This document shows, one piece after another, positions 10,411 through 23,711 of a stretch of DNA of 64,000 nt. Position numbers and translations under genes: made by a program. The first letter of the stretch is position 1. Each line of letters begins with the position of its first letter. The stretch comes from Nemertoderma westbladi. Lineage: Eukaryota > Xenacoelomorpha > Nemertodermatida > Nemertodermatidae. The stretch spans positions 1 to 64,000 of the forward strand of contig JAUCBJ010004400.1 of the NCBI GenBank assembly GCA_032718475.1, written 5' to 3'. The notes under the pieces are model-generated. The model worked only from the letters and a program-made list of their open reading frames with translations, was not told the origin of the DNA and did no database searches.

Positions 10411-12778
10411 TATTGATATTTCCGGATTTAAATTTTTTGTAATCGCATTGTAGTCATCTGCAAAATTGTATGTACAGTCACGCAAGTGTGTAAAATCATG
10501 TTGGTAATTAATATCTGGGTATATATCTCAGTCAAAGTCTGTAGTATTGTAACTACGTCTTGTATATCATATGAATTCAAAAACATTGAAGCAAGATTGA
10601 AGAATCAATTATTGCATAATTCTCAGCATAGCGCTCTACTATTTTTCCTAAAATCAACGCAACAGAATCCACATTGTCATTTTAGATTAAGCCTATGTTC
10701 TGTTGGTTTTTTGGGTTTAACCAATTTTTTATTTATGTTATTGGTAGCCATTCCTTTGGTTGGGGGTATTAAGTGAAATAATTCCACCATATAAATGAAT
10801 AGTCGATTATACATGAAATACAGTAAAGTGTATTCAAGTTACTACATAGCATTCTCGATTTTAGATTTGAAACTAATTGTTGGTTATAATTTAAAGTAAT
10901 TCTGTTTTGCAGTCTTGTTACTTTAATTGTTTTGCATCAAAAAGTTCATTTATGTCACTGACCTTTTTCCCCAACAGAATGTATGTAACTGACTGACCCA
11001 ACTAACTCGAAACGCTTTCTGATAAAGTGAACACCAAAGCTGATAAGATATTTTTGAGGCTATTTCTATATGTCGGATCAACCACCTATCCGGGATACCT
11101 CCAACACATTCGCACAAACTCCTCAGGGCATAGAGAAATCCTGCTAATATACACTGCAATATCGCAACAGGTTGCTTTTAAGCCGAAAGAAACAGCTCAT
11201 TAGCACTTTCAGCAGATGCATCATAATTAGCGGAGGAGATTCCATCACGTCGTACCGGAGTGAAGATTTACACTTACGTAGATACTAAGGAAGCAGTGAG
11301 GAAACCTTACCTAGTGGGAAGGGGGGGGGGGGGGTGATAAAATGAGTTTATTGAATTCGCCGCCGATGATCAAAAGGTTACGTAGGCAATCTCAACCGTT
11401 ATGAATCGTAAATTAGGCTTCATCAGAAGTCTGACTCATGGACAAAGTTCAATGTATCAGGATTCTGGAGCTTTGGCGGCGTTAATCATTTTAAAATGAT
11501 AATTTAATTTGAAGATTTGAGTGGGGGGGGGGGTGTTCTCCCCAGTGTAGAAGGGAGGAGAGGGGGTGCGTTTTATTAGATTTGCAGGGGGCACCGCACC
11601 ACCTGCCCTGTACTAGTGATTTGCACACAATGTACCGGATATATCAAGAGTTGGCTTTGATTGATTGAAGTGTCTCACGTTGGAATCTTGTGGAATGGCT
11701 TTTATCTGTATTCCAAGTATTCCAAGTAAATTGTCGAAGTTTCAATAATTGTCCATTTTTTTTCTGATACGAAGTTTGTTTTACTGAATGAACAGGACAA
11801 TTCCCTTGTCGGTTGAAGATACTATCCTGTCTCCTTGTGCAATGTTACTGCATTCATTTTCGGTAGGTAATGTGATTAGTGCGACATCCAGACCAGGATA
11901 ATGAAACATCCTAATTTAGTCTCTCAGGCTACACGATTGGCTTCTCAAACCCTACAGTAGTTAGAACTGTCTTTTGATTTGTCTTTATGTAGTCTGATAT
12001 TTATATCTATCTAATTTATAATTAAAACAAAAACTTTATATTACTAACCGCTTCTAATAGTATGCTCACAGAAGGTAATCGTAGCTGCGTGGTCCTTCTC
12101 TGTAAATCGTGGACACATACAGGACTTTTTACATTCAAATTTGCAAAATTTTATACAAAAGTGTAAAAAAACACGCATTTTAACGTGTAAAAACGAGCAT
12201 TGATTTTCACACAATTCAAGGAGATACGATTATGATAACCGATAATAAGTCCACATGTCCAAACGTAGGAACGTACAGGTTGCAGAAAGCATTTTTTTCT
12301 TGGATAAATAAACTTTCGCTAAAATTTCATTTCTCAACCATTCAAACTATTTTTATATTTGAAATTGAATAAAATATTTATAAATGTATGCAGAAATTTA
12401 TAATTTTTACTGCACATACGCCTACCCCATTACATAAGGTTACTTATAATTAATTACACATAACATACATTACATGAACATACCTCTTAGTAAATAACTA
12501 AAACTAACTAGACTAACGCAACTAACTAGATTGTTACTAACCATTAGCAGATTGTATGTTGTATGTCCAGTCCTCGTTCCATCTATCCTCCCAGTATTTT
12601 CCATTGTAACCTGAAATGGTAAGGGATATTTTTATAATAAAAATTAGTTAAATGCAATAGAGTATAATATAAATTTTCTGGGTTAAAATTATTGATTTTG
12701 CCTATAATGTATTTATGCTGCCTTTTATTAATTCCCTTCTTGTCATAATGAAGACAATTAGTGTCACTTATGAAAATG
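10411..12778. other. Intergenic sequence with poly-G tracts, no gene seen
   Basis: No recognisable frame. Poly-G runs occur at 11321-11334 and 11522-11533. An AT-rich 96-codon frame (10486-10776) shows no known domain. Confidence 0.5.
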
Positions 12779-15700
12779 TATTCCCTTATGAAACAGAGTG
12801 GAATGGTTTATTAACTGTAGATGATCACCCATGGTGGTGAACAGGCATTCCTTTAGGAAACAGAGTGGAAGGGTTTACTGTGGAAGATCACCCATGGTAG
12901 TGAACAGGCATCCCTTTAGGAAACAGAGTGGAAGGGTTTACTGTGGAAGATCACCCATGGTGGTGAACAGGCATTCGTTTAGGAAACAGAGTGGAGGGTT
13001 TACTGCGGAAGATCACCGATGGTGGTGAACAGGCATTCCTTTAGGAAACAGAGTGGAGGGTTTACTGCGGAAGATCGATCACCCATGGTAGAGAACAGGC
13101 ATTCCTTTAGGAAACAGAGTGGAAGGGTTTACTGTGGAAGATCACCCATGGTAGTGAACAGGCATTCCTTTAGGAAACAGAGTGGAAGGGTTTACTGTGG
13201 AAGATCACCCATGGTGGTGAACAGGCATTCGTTTAGGAAACAGAGTGGAGGGTTTACTGCGGAAGATCACCCATGGTGGTGAACAGGCATTCCTTTAGGA
13301 AACAGAGTGGAGGGTTTACTGCGGAAGATCGATCACCCATGGTAGAAAACAGGCATTCCTTTAGGAAACAGAGTGGAAGGGTATACTGTGGAAGATCACC
13401 CATGGTAGTGAACAGGCATTCCTTTAGGAAACAGAGTGGAAGGGTTTACTGTGGAAGATCACCCATGGTGGTGAACAGGCATTCCTTTAGGAAACAGAGT
13501 GGAGGGTTTACTGTGGAAGATCACCCATGGTGGTGAACAGGTAGGTATTCCATTAGGAAACAGAGTGGAATGGTTTATTGTGGAAATCATCCATGGTGGG
13601 GAACAGGCATTCCTTTAGGAAGCAGAGTGGAAAGGTTTACTGTGGAAGGTCACCCATGGTGGTGAACAGGCATTCCATTAGGAAACAGAGTGGAAGGGTT
13701 TACTGTGGAAGATCACCCATGGTGGTGAACAGGCATTCCTTTAGGAAACAGAGTGGAGGGTTTACTGCGGAAGATCACCCATGGTGGTGAACAGGTAGGT
13801 ATTCCATTAGGAAACAGAGTGGAATGGTTTACTGTGGAAATCATCCATGGTGGGGAACACGCATTCCTTTAGGAAACAGAGTGGACGGTTTACTGTTGAC
13901 GATCACCCATGGTGATGAACAGGCATTCCTTTAGGAAACAGAGTGGAAGGGTTTACTGCAGAATATCACCCGTGGTGGTGAACAGGCATTCCTTTAGGAA
14001 ACAGAGTGGATGGTTTACTGTGGAAATCATCCATGGTGGGGAACACGCATTCCTTTAGGAAACAGAGCGGAAGGGTTTACTGTGGAAGATCACCCATGGT
14101 GGGGAACACGCATTCCTTTAGGAAACAGAGTGGACGGTTTACTGTTGACGATCACCCATGGTGATGAACAGGCATTCCTTTAGGAAACAGAGTGGAAGGG
14201 TTTACTGCAGAATATCACCCGTGGTGGTGAACAGGCATTCCTTTAGGAAACAGAGTGGAGGGTTTACTGTGGAAATCATCCATGGTGGGGAACACGCATT
14301 CCTTTAGGAAACAGAGCGGAAGGGTTTACTGTGGAAGATCACCCATGGTGGTGAACAGGCATTCCTTTAGGAAACAGAGTGGAAGGGTATACTGTGGAAG
14401 ATCACCCATGGTGGTGAACAGGTATTCCTTTAGGAAACAGAGTGGACGGTTTACTGTTGACGATCACCCATGGTGATGAACAGGCATTCCTTTAGGAAAC
14501 AGAGTGGAAGGGTTTACTGCAGAATATCACCCGTGGTGGTGAACAGGCATTCCTTTAGGAAACAGAGTGGAAGGGTTTACTGTGGAAATCATCCATGGTG
14601 GGGAACACGCATTCCTTTAGGAAACATAGTGGATGGTTTACTGTTGACGATCACCCATGGTGGTGAACAGGCATTCCTTTAGGAAACAGAGTGGAAGGGT
14701 TTACTGTGGAAATCATCCATGGTGGGGAACAGGCATTCCTTTAGGAAACAGAGTAGAAGGGTTTACTGTGGGAGATCACCCATTGGGGTGAACAGGCATT
14801 CCTTTAGGAAACAGAGTGGAAGGGTTTACTGTGGAAGATCACCCATGGTGGTGAACAGGCATTCCTTTAGGAAACAGAGTGGAAGGGTTTACTGTGGAAG
14901 ATCACCCATTGTGGTGAACAGGCATTCCTTTAGGAAACAGAGTGGAAGGGTTTACTGTGGAAGATCACCCATGGTGGTGAACAGGCATTCCTTTAGGAAA
15001 CAGAGTGGTAGGGTTTACTGTGGAAGATCACCCATGGCGGTGAACAGGCATTCCTTTAGGAAACAGAGTGGTAGGGTTTACTGTGGAAGGTCACCCATGG
15101 TGGTGAAAAGGCATTCCATTAGGAAACAGAGTGGAAGGGTTTACTGTGGAAGATCACCCATGGTGGTGAACAGGCATTCCTTTAGGAAACAGAGTGGAAG
15201 GGTTTACTGCAGAATATCACCCGTGGTGGTGAACAGGCATTCCTTTAGGAAACAGAGTGGAAGGGTTTACTGTGGAAATCATCCATGGTGGGGAACAGGC
15301 ATTCCTTTAGGAAACAGAGTGGACGGTTTACTGTTGACGATCACCCATGGTGGTGAACAGGCATTCCTTTAGGAAACAGAGTGGAAGGGTTTACTGCAGA
15401 ATATCACCCGTGGTGGTGAACAGGCATTCCTTTAGGAAACAGAGTGGAAGGGTTTACTGTGGAAATCATCCATGGTGGGGAACACGCATTCCTTTAGGAA
15501 ACAGAGTGGACGATTTACTGTTGACGATCACCCATGGTGGTGAACAGGCATTCCTTTAGGAAACAGAGTGGAAGGGTTTACTGCAGAATATCACCCGTGG
15601 TGGTGAACAGGCATTCCTTTAGGAAACAGAGTGGAAGGGTTTACTGTGGAAATCATCCATGGTGGGGAACACGCATTCCTTTAGGAAACAGAGTGGACGG

Positions 15701-16552
15701 TTTACTTTTGACGATCACCCATGGTGGTGAACAGGCATTCCTTTAGGAAACAGTGTGGAAGGGTTTACTGCAGAATATCACCCGTGGTGGTGAACAGGCA
15801 TTCCTTTAGGAAACAGAGTGGAAGGGTTTACTGTGGAAATCATCCATGGTGGGGAACACGCATTCCTTTAGGAAACATAGTGGATGGTTTACTGTTGACG
15901 ATCACCCATGGTGGTGAACAGGCATTCCTTTAGGAAACAGAGCGGAAGGGTTTACTGTGGAAATCATCCATGGTGGGGAACAGGCATTCCTTTAGGAAAC
16001 AGAGTAGAAGGGTTTACTGTGGGAGATCACCCATTGGGGTGAACAGGCATTCCTTTAGGAAACAGAGTGGAAGGGTTTACTGTGGAAGATCACCCATGGT
16101 GGTGAACAGGCATTCCTTTAGGAAACAGAGTGGAAGGGTTTACTGTGGAAGATCACCCATGGTGGTGAACAGGCATTCCTTTAGGAAACAGAGTGGAAGG
16201 GTTTACTGTGGAAGATCACCCATGGTGGTGAACAGGCATTCCTTTAGGAAACAGAGTGGACGGTTTACTGTTGACGATCACCCATGGTGGTGAACAAGCA
16301 TTCCTTTAGGAAACAGAGTGGAAGGGTTTACTGTGGAAGATCACCCATGGCGGTGAACAGGCATTCCTTTAGGAAACAGAGTGGAAGGGTTTACTGTGGA
16401 AGATCACCCATGGTGGTGAACAGGCATTCCTTTAGGAAACAGAGTGGACGGTTTACTGTTGACGATCACCCATGGTGGTGAACAGGCATTCCTTTAGGAA
16501 ACAGAGTGGAAGGGTTTACTGTGGAAGATCAACCATGGTGGTGAACATGGAT
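12779..16552. repeat. Minisatellite array 1, 62/63-bp unit, about 60 copies
   Basis: Head-to-tail units carry the core CATTCCTTTAGGAAACAG and CACCCATGGTGGTGAACAGG. Many units are 63 bp, exactly 21 codons, so long frames arise such as the one at 14719-15372, repeating 'MVVNRHSFRKQSG...CGRSP'. Other units lose one base (GAGGG for GAAGGG, or TGGACGG) and break the frame. Three monomer types can be told apart: GGAAGATCACCC, GGAAATCATCCATGG with GGGGAACACG, and TTGACGATCACCC or GCAGAATATCACCC. They alternate in blocks. The array starts in degenerate units and ends at GGTGAACATGGATTC. Confidence 0.97.
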
Positions 16553-17040
16553 TCTTCTTCGGAGTTTATAAATAAGTACAATTATTATACAATTTTATTT
16601 TTACAATAAATATACAATAATTATAATTTATGATAATAATTAAATATTTTTAATAGATTAAAAATAATAAAAGTGGGAAATTTCAACTGTCAGATATTTT
16701 TTCCTTAGTGGAGAACAGTAGTACCTCAGATTGATTAGGATGTTTAGCACTATATGTCTCTATCAGCTGCTAAGTACTAACTCTAAAGTATTAAAATAGG
16801 CCTAAATTAGCAATAAATAATTATACACAATGAAATGGGAGAAGGTTCTCACTTTCTGACATTTTCTCCCCTAGTGGTAGACTGGAGAACTGCAGACTGG
16901 TCTATCTCCTCACCAAATACACAGGCTATGGTCAGGTACATAACAGCAAAGTGTCAATTAGAATAGATTGAGTCTGATGGTTACTGCTGTTACACATTTT
17001 CCTACCGGTGTAACAGGCCGATAACCGTGTAACCGGTGTC
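16553..17040. other. AT-rich flank of minisatellite array 1
   Basis: No gene. A small palindromic patch around CCGGTGTAACAGG (17005-17040) repeats CCGGTGTAAC-type words. Confidence 0.5.
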
Positions 17041-17044
17041 ACTC

Positions 17045-17380
17045 CCCACCAAATATGACTCCGCAGTCTTCTCAGCCTAAGTTGAGAACACTCCCCAGTT
17101 TTCTCCCTATATTTCTTAATTAACGGAAAGGAGCATTGTGGAACAGTGGCGGGCTATTCTAACCAAAACAATAAACGATAACTCAATAACATAGGTTACA
17201 GTTTTCATTTTGCAATATACAAAAATAACACGGGTACGGAGATGAAATATAACCCAATTAGGGGAGTCATCTCAGCCTAAGGGGAGTCATCCTCAGCCTA
17301 AGGGGAGTGTTCTTAGCCATAGGCTGAGATAACTCGGGAGTCATTTCAAGGGGGAGTTATCTCAGCCTTCTACACCGGCT
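17045..17380. mobile_element. MITE-like element, tandem-repeat terminal arms (type CTCAGCC/ACTCCCC)
   Basis: The right arm (about 17260-17380) contains several copies of CTCAGCCTAAGGGGAGT-like units. The left arm (about 17040-17105) contains the inverted relatives CTTCTCAGCC and GAACACTCCCC. The core between them holds GGAAAGGAGCA and AACCAAAACAATAAAC (17161-17176). The same core words recur, with different arms, at 25185-25440, 31430-31680 and, inverted, at 34928-35128. No transposase is encoded. Confidence 0.6.
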
Positions 17381-20300
17381 ATCCGGTATTTGGATGAAAA
17401 CGACTACAGAATAACGGTAGCACAATTGGACCAGAAATACGCATTCACCACGCAAGCAAATGAGTTCCTTGATTGATGATTATCCTCGAAATAACGGCGG
17501 TTCACGTTCACGTGCTCGGGTGAAGGTCTGCGTCATGTAGATCTTAGAGTCAAGACATTTAGCGACATTTAGCGTGACAGACTGCAGGACAACATTTTCT
17601 AGGTCTACCTAAGGGTACACTGCAACAAGGAATAATCGAATCATTTTGTGTTTATGAGAGACAACATGCTATACAGCGACCACAAAATAATAATTCACGG
17701 AAGCAAACGCCAAATATATAACCTGTAGACAGCGACAGTATGGTATGCATCGTGAATTTCAGATAGATTGAGCCTCAAAGCAACTTCAAAGTGCGAAATC
17801 CGAGGATGTGTATCGATGGGCGGATTATTTTTTATGGTTGGAATATTAATGCCGACAATACAAATTATGTCATAAAATCATATATTCATAAATAAATCAA
17901 AATATGCATATTATGAATATATCGCAGCAGGAGTAAACCAATGGGTTACTTTATTTAAACTAACTTTATTACTCTTTCACATTGTAGGCTCTAGGGGGGT
18001 ATATTATATTTGCCTCCTTGATTGATGTGGTTGACAGTTTTTATGATCAACACTGCCTTTCTATTATTTTCGATGAAAGGTGCAAATTGTACTAATAATG
18101 ATTGAGCTGAAAATGCGACAAACATATTACAGTAAATATTATTCATTACAACTTATGAAATGTCATTATTGTGGAAATGCATTCATATTATTAGATTGAT
18201 TTGATTTGATATGATTTTCTTTAAAGGCAATATATGGCACAATCAAAGGGCACTTCGAACTATAAATGTACACACAGCCGTGCCATTAAGCCGTTACGCT
18301 ACGGTGACCATACATAACCCCAAATCTGTTTTTTTATTTATAACTATATACCATTCTGAAATTTTAACGCCATGTCCTCAATTTGCAACAACTTGTTCAC
18401 TGGAACTACAAGTATTTCTAAGGATCGACCGTTCGTTACCTTTTACCCGCCTTTTGTTTGGTGTGGGTATCTATACTACTACTAGGTCGAGTGAGATTGG
18501 GATAGTAGAAAATAGATTCAAAGATTTAAAGATTCGTCATGGTTGGCGCCATTTCGTTTCTGTAAATCTAAAATTCATTCCACATTGGTCTATATGTTAT
18601 ACCCGGACGTCCACGATAATGAAAAATATTCAGGTGATTGTGCACTGTGTGTTAAGATCGAGTCATTAGCAAAAAGGACAGAGTGGCAATCAAACCTCCT
18701 TAGCTACCTTTCCGCTTGCTGATGTAAAAAAAAAGGCCATCGGAATATATAACGATGACCTTGGTATGTTATGCGTCGTTTTATGTAATAACAGTTTGAG
18801 TGGGATATCTGCTTTTTCTATATGTTCTTGTATTGTGAATCGAATATATTCATTCACAAATTCAGAATTCAGATTCACAAGTTCAAAATTTTAATATAAT
18901 GTTTGTGTACTAAGTAATAATAATTACTGTATTTACATGTAGTAGTGCAAAGATGGAAGGTAATATATACATTTTGTAAACGCAATAAGAAAAACAACAC
19001 AAAAATATATATAAATATTTACTGCCCAACAAAAGTATTTGCCCTAAAAGATTGCAACCATTATTGGATGAGAGCTAGGAATGTTTCCTAGAAGCTAAGC
19101 TCATATACATTGGTGTGCGAACTCATTATGCATTGAGTCATGTGCTTCGTTATGTTAGTATATGCATCTACATATTTATGTAGGTAGCCATGCATTATCC
19201 AACATTCTCGATTGACAACTGACATTCAGTTTCCACTATTTTTGACACGTAATTATAACACAGTAATTTGATATCTCTTTTAACCCGCACAGGTGTCAAG
19301 TTATTCAATTATTTTTCTGGTCAATTGTGTTTTACAAACTCTAATCAGTCGACATACATAATGTAAAACTTTTATTTAGTGGCGCACATTGGCGGCAAGT
19401 GAAATAATGTATACTTTATTGTTTTATGGTTAGAAAACACCGCCACTGCAACATGCTCCTTTTCGTTAATGTTTTTAATTAATTTAAATAAATTTTTCAA
19501 ACACAATAAAATGTATTTTGTGTTTGTGGTCATTTTACGCCTTTGACGCCAGGTAGTATTTTCAGGTGTTTTATCTAAACCCTTAGCTGAATGATCCTTC
19601 CTAATATATATATACTTGTAAACATTACTTTAATTTGCAAAAAATATATCCTCATCATATTTTTGTTACCCAGGTAACGCAATGGTGAATAAAATAAATA
19701 ATGAATTTATATGATATATAAGCGACTAATTCTAGGCAAGAAATTCAGTGAGAATCGAAAAAAAACACAAAAACAACAAACAACACATTGTAAGTAAAGG
19801 TAATGCTTTTATTCACATTAGTATGCAAGCAAGACTCATACGGACGATGATGGATTGTGCAACCTAAAGAATGTAAGAACTTATTAAAACCCAGACTAGC
19901 CTACAGGCAGGCGGCGGTGTGAATTTAAGAATAACACCTCAGCCTCGTTTTTTATATTCTATAGCCGGCTTATGTAATGTCAGACACATTGACATTCCAA
20001 AGAGGTATGCTAGACACTGTTGACGAAATGCAGATGCGGAAATGCATCCTTGTCGTAGATGTGAGTTCAGAATGAGTTTTTGAGTGTTAATGAGTGTGGA
20101 ATGACATTCCTTCAGAGAAAGTTGCTTCAATAGTATTTTCTGATTTTACATCCAACAAAAGTTATAAACAAATGATTTCCAACCATTTTCTGTTGAATCA
20201 CTTGTGGGCACCATTGTGTCTTTTATCTGGAATACATAAACACTATACTTCGGTCACACCACTATGATCAATGTAAAACCTTAAAATGCAACATTTTAAC

Positions 20301-22650
20301 AGCTAAAAATAAAATAAAATAAAATGGCGCCCATGCCATTATGCCTGGGATAATCCATGATTAATCCACTTATTTCCCAAGTGCGGTCCTCCCAGAAGAA
20401 ACTCTTGTAGAAACTCAAGTAGATTTCCACACCTGCTTCTTAATTACATAATATTATTTTTAGTGGATTTATTAATAAAGGCGGTTCAATTTGTGTGATT
20501 ATAAGGTGACATGTTCGATTAGAATTGCTCTACCGCAGTCAAACAATGGAATGTAATTGGCAGAAAGTCAATATGAATGACATTCTGTTTGGAAGTAATT
20601 CTGTGTAACCATCCACACCCACAGTCTTACATTAAGGGTGTATGTTTCCTACGTTTCTCAAGAAGTCGTGTTATTTATTTGTAACAAGGAAAAGTTGTAT
20701 AATATAAAGATAGATAGTCTTCAAGATCAAGATGTGACTGTATTTTAATCAAAGTCTCCCTCACCCTCCTCCTTATAGCCTAAACACTAATATTATAAAT
20801 GGACTTGTATAATTATGAAAAAATTATTTTTAACTATGTACTTTAAGTTTATTATTACTGGTATTTAATAAAGGAAAGATGTGACATTCGCTTTATCAAA
20901 ATAATGAAATGTATAATGACTCGTAGAAGTTAATTACTGTAAGTATGTTGAAGGTAAGAAAGATAAAGGATAGTGTTACAGGAGTGAGGTAAAGTAGCCG
21001 GGAAAATAAGTGTTGTTAGTGGGTGAGGTAAAGTAATAATGATAATAACTAATTATTACCAAATTGTTACTTTATTTAGGCCTATATTGTATGTTGCTTG
21101 CGGTAATAGGCTCCCAAACTAACCTTGTGGGGCCCATTTTGCTGACGTAGTTCCTAAAATTAAAACGATAAAAACGAACAAATTAAAAACGAAATAATCC
21201 AATAGTAACAACATTATCAATAATCATCCAACTCAGGGGTATCCATCGTCATATATTATATGAGACAACTATTTATTTTATATCTATTTTAATTAAATAT
21301 TGAACAAAATAATCATAATTTAGTTTTCAATATTATTATAATTTATTATAATATATATAATGTTAACTTTTTTATATTATTAAATAATTTATTTATTTTT
21401 TAATTAAATAAATAATATTTAATATTATTATTATATATTAATTTTAAAATAAATAATAGTATTTAACTCAATCAAGTAAATTTTTTCTGTATTTTTGGCA
21501 AGAATTTATTTGTGGCCCGGAATTTCGCTCAGTTATAAGGACCAGTTTGAAATTAGGAACCACCGCACCGGCATTTTACGCACTAGTATTATCTGTTACA
21601 TATCTACCGGCCATTTAAGAAGGATGCTGCGAGATAGAATTGGATGATAAAATTATGATGGATTTAAATCTCGTTTGAAAATTCCAAGCGGGGAGGTGAA
21701 AATTCTGAACATAATTTTTACAGCATTTATGAGTTATCAATAATTAAGTCAAAACCAGTTTCGTGTGGAAATATATATAGTGAGTTTCACCTTTCACCGT
21801 TAGTACCGGTAGGTTCAACAGACAGGAAATTAATAATTATAGGAACACATGCTTCTTGCAATGCATGTTTTTCAGGGTGTTGGGTTTGGGATGGCGGTGG
21901 GGCTGGGGTGTGTGGGTGTGGGAGTGGGGCGGGGGGGGGGGGGGGGTTCATTACAATATTGTATGTAAAACATAAATATAATGAAATATAAAAAATAATG
22001 AATCTAAATAAATTACTTAATTAAAATACGTTACTAAAGAGCAATTTAAAAATCAAGACATAATAAGTCTGGTAAATTTTATGAAGAATATGCAGCACAT
22101 TATAATTTAATACCAAGAAGCTCAACTTTATTGGAGCAATACAGCAAGAAGACTTTCATTGGACAATTACAATTTTCATTTCAGCTGCTAGTTACCAAAT
22201 CGTTATATGCGCCACCTAGCGGAATGATTTGAATTTAATTTCTGCATTTTAAGAAGAAAATGTACTACGGTATTGTACATATAAATAAATATGGCTGCCA
22301 ATTAATGTCACACTCGTGGCGGCTACTGGGGCTGGATGACGGCGCAGGTGCTTGGGTAGCAGACTGAAGAGTTTGGTTGGTGAACCCATGTCAACTCTGT
22401 TCATAAATCTTAAAGTTACCGGTAACAAAAATTGTTATATTTGTACTGAACTATATTTGTATAAAAGCACCAGTATAGTGAGTAATATAATGTGTAAAAA
22501 TATATTCTAGAATAAAGACAACAAAAAATCAGAATTATAGCGATTTACGTCTCTAAAAATTAATGTCACACCAAAATTGATGAAAAAATGACCAAAAAAA
22601 TTTAAATTTAATTTACATTCAAATTTAATTTAATTTACCAATTTAAATAA
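17381..22650. other. AT-rich region without recognisable genes
   Basis: About 5 kb with no supported gene. The longest frame (18211-18669, plus, 152 codons) begins 'MIFFKGNIWHNQRALRT', has no motif I recognise, and lacks paralogues in the window; I treat it as noncoding. A poly-G run lies at 21931-21946. Part of this region is described separately as extremely AT-rich. Confidence 0.5.
21270..21480. repeat. Extremely AT-rich tract
   Basis: About 200 bp almost free of G and C, made of interleaved ATTATT/TAATAT words. It could act as an unwinding or matrix-attachment element; that is only inference. Confidence 0.7.
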
Positions 22651-22654
22651 TGTT

Positions 22655-23030
22655 ACCCCAAATAAAATTATTCAAACACCAAAATAAACTTTTCAACACC
22701 AAAAACAATTATTCAACACAAAAAAACAGTTATTAAACACCAGAATAAAAAAAATGCCCCTCTAAACAATTATTTACAACAAAATACATAATAAAACCCT
22801 TAAAATAAATACAAATTATCCCAAAATGAATACATTTTTTCCCAAAATAAATACATTTTTCTCAAAATAAATACACAATCCCCCAAAATAAATACACAAT
22901 CCCCCAAAATAAATACATAATCCCCCAAAATAAATACATAATCTCCCAAAATAGATCCTTATTCCATAAAATAAATACAGATTCCCGCAAAATAAACAAA
23001 TATTTTTCCCCAAAATAAGTACATTGTTTG
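22655..23030. repeat. Degenerate tandem repeat, about 21-bp unit (CCCCCAAAATAAATACATAA)
   Basis: The clearest units are at 22870-22950, repeating CCCCCAAAATAAATACATAA-like words. More diverged relatives with 'CACCAAAATAAACT' extend back to about 22655. A minus-strand frame (22816-23013) reads this as 'GGLCIYF' repeats, which is an artefact of the tandem. Confidence 0.85.
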
Positions 23031-23082
23031 GCGCTATAAAAAAATATATTTGGTGGTAATTTTATAATTTAATTTAATACGA

Positions 23083-23140
23083 TTTTGTCGAAAGGCCGTC
23101 ACAGCATTCTTGAAAATGCAGCATGCCGATCCTAGTAGTT
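23083..23140 (+). mobile_element. LINE-1fam 3'-end fragment
   Basis: A short plus-strand remnant of the family 3' end, 'TTTTGTCGAAAGGCCGTCACAGC' in outline, then GCATGCCGATCCTAGTAG. It lacks the 'AGCTGCAAT' hexamer region seen in other copies. Nothing of the coding part is left. Confidence 0.8.
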
Positions 23141-23439
23141 AGTCCTCTGCCATAATCCGTAGTGTAATGTCATCGAACCAATTGTATCCATCATACAATA
23201 GAACCAATGCATCGTAACCAGCATGGATACATCAATTCGGTTTATACTGTACTATGTTTATCTGATCTGGGTGTGAATGAGCCAATTTATCTTAGATTCC
23301 TATCCCGCAAGCCCAGCAATCTGGAGTGTATGATTTGTAGGATTCGTAAATTTTTTTAAAGTATAATTGAATTCTTTTCAACTGTTAATGTAGCATTAAA
23401 AGCACGGATATCTATAGGAACTATTGGCAGTGAAACAAT

Positions 23440-23700
23440 TTAACGAAATTTATCGACTTTTTGAATTCCAAACACATCGTTATCCATGTAAATTCCCCGG
23501 AACTCCATAAGAACTCTCAATCTAAGGATATCAGTTTGATGGGGACCTCGATATTTTTTGTTTGAGAATGGTATCCCAAATATGTTGTCAGGAACCTCTA
23601 TATCCTTAATTATAAGATTAGGTATGAGTTGTTGGACTCCGGTAAACCATGCCACCGATATTGCATCACTTCCGGTGAAATCTTTCCCCATGTTTGTATG
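23440..23700 (-). pseudogene. Glycosyltransferase sugar-binding (DXD) domain gene fragment
   Basis: The minus-strand 83-codon frame contains 'HQTDILRLRVLMEFRGIYMDNDVFG'-type sequence. This is the hallmark of the Gly_transf_sug family (GT32-like, also alpha-1,4-galactosyltransferase relatives), with the D-N-D at 'MDNDV' as the metal-binding DXD motif. The family consensus usually has GGIYLD where this has RGIYMD. The frame stops at 'KVDKFR' where the family continues for a further hundred or more residues. Its upstream side abuts a LINE fragment at about 23710. It could be an isolated exon or, more likely, a broken copy. Confidence 0.6.
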
Positions 23701-23711
23701 AAAATATATTT

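Noticed and set aside
12831-16481. A series of open frames of 65-217 codons repeating a 21-residue unit
   Set aside because: They follow from the 63-bp period of the minisatellite. Neighbouring 62-bp units shift the frame freely, and there is no start context, splice signal or domain.
18211-18669. A 152-codon plus-strand frame
   Set aside because: No recognisable motif, unremarkable composition for AT-rich DNA and no conserved copy; kept only as a note.
22816-23013. A repeat protein with 'GGLCIYF' units
   Set aside because: It is a translation of the 21-bp AT-rich tandem repeat.
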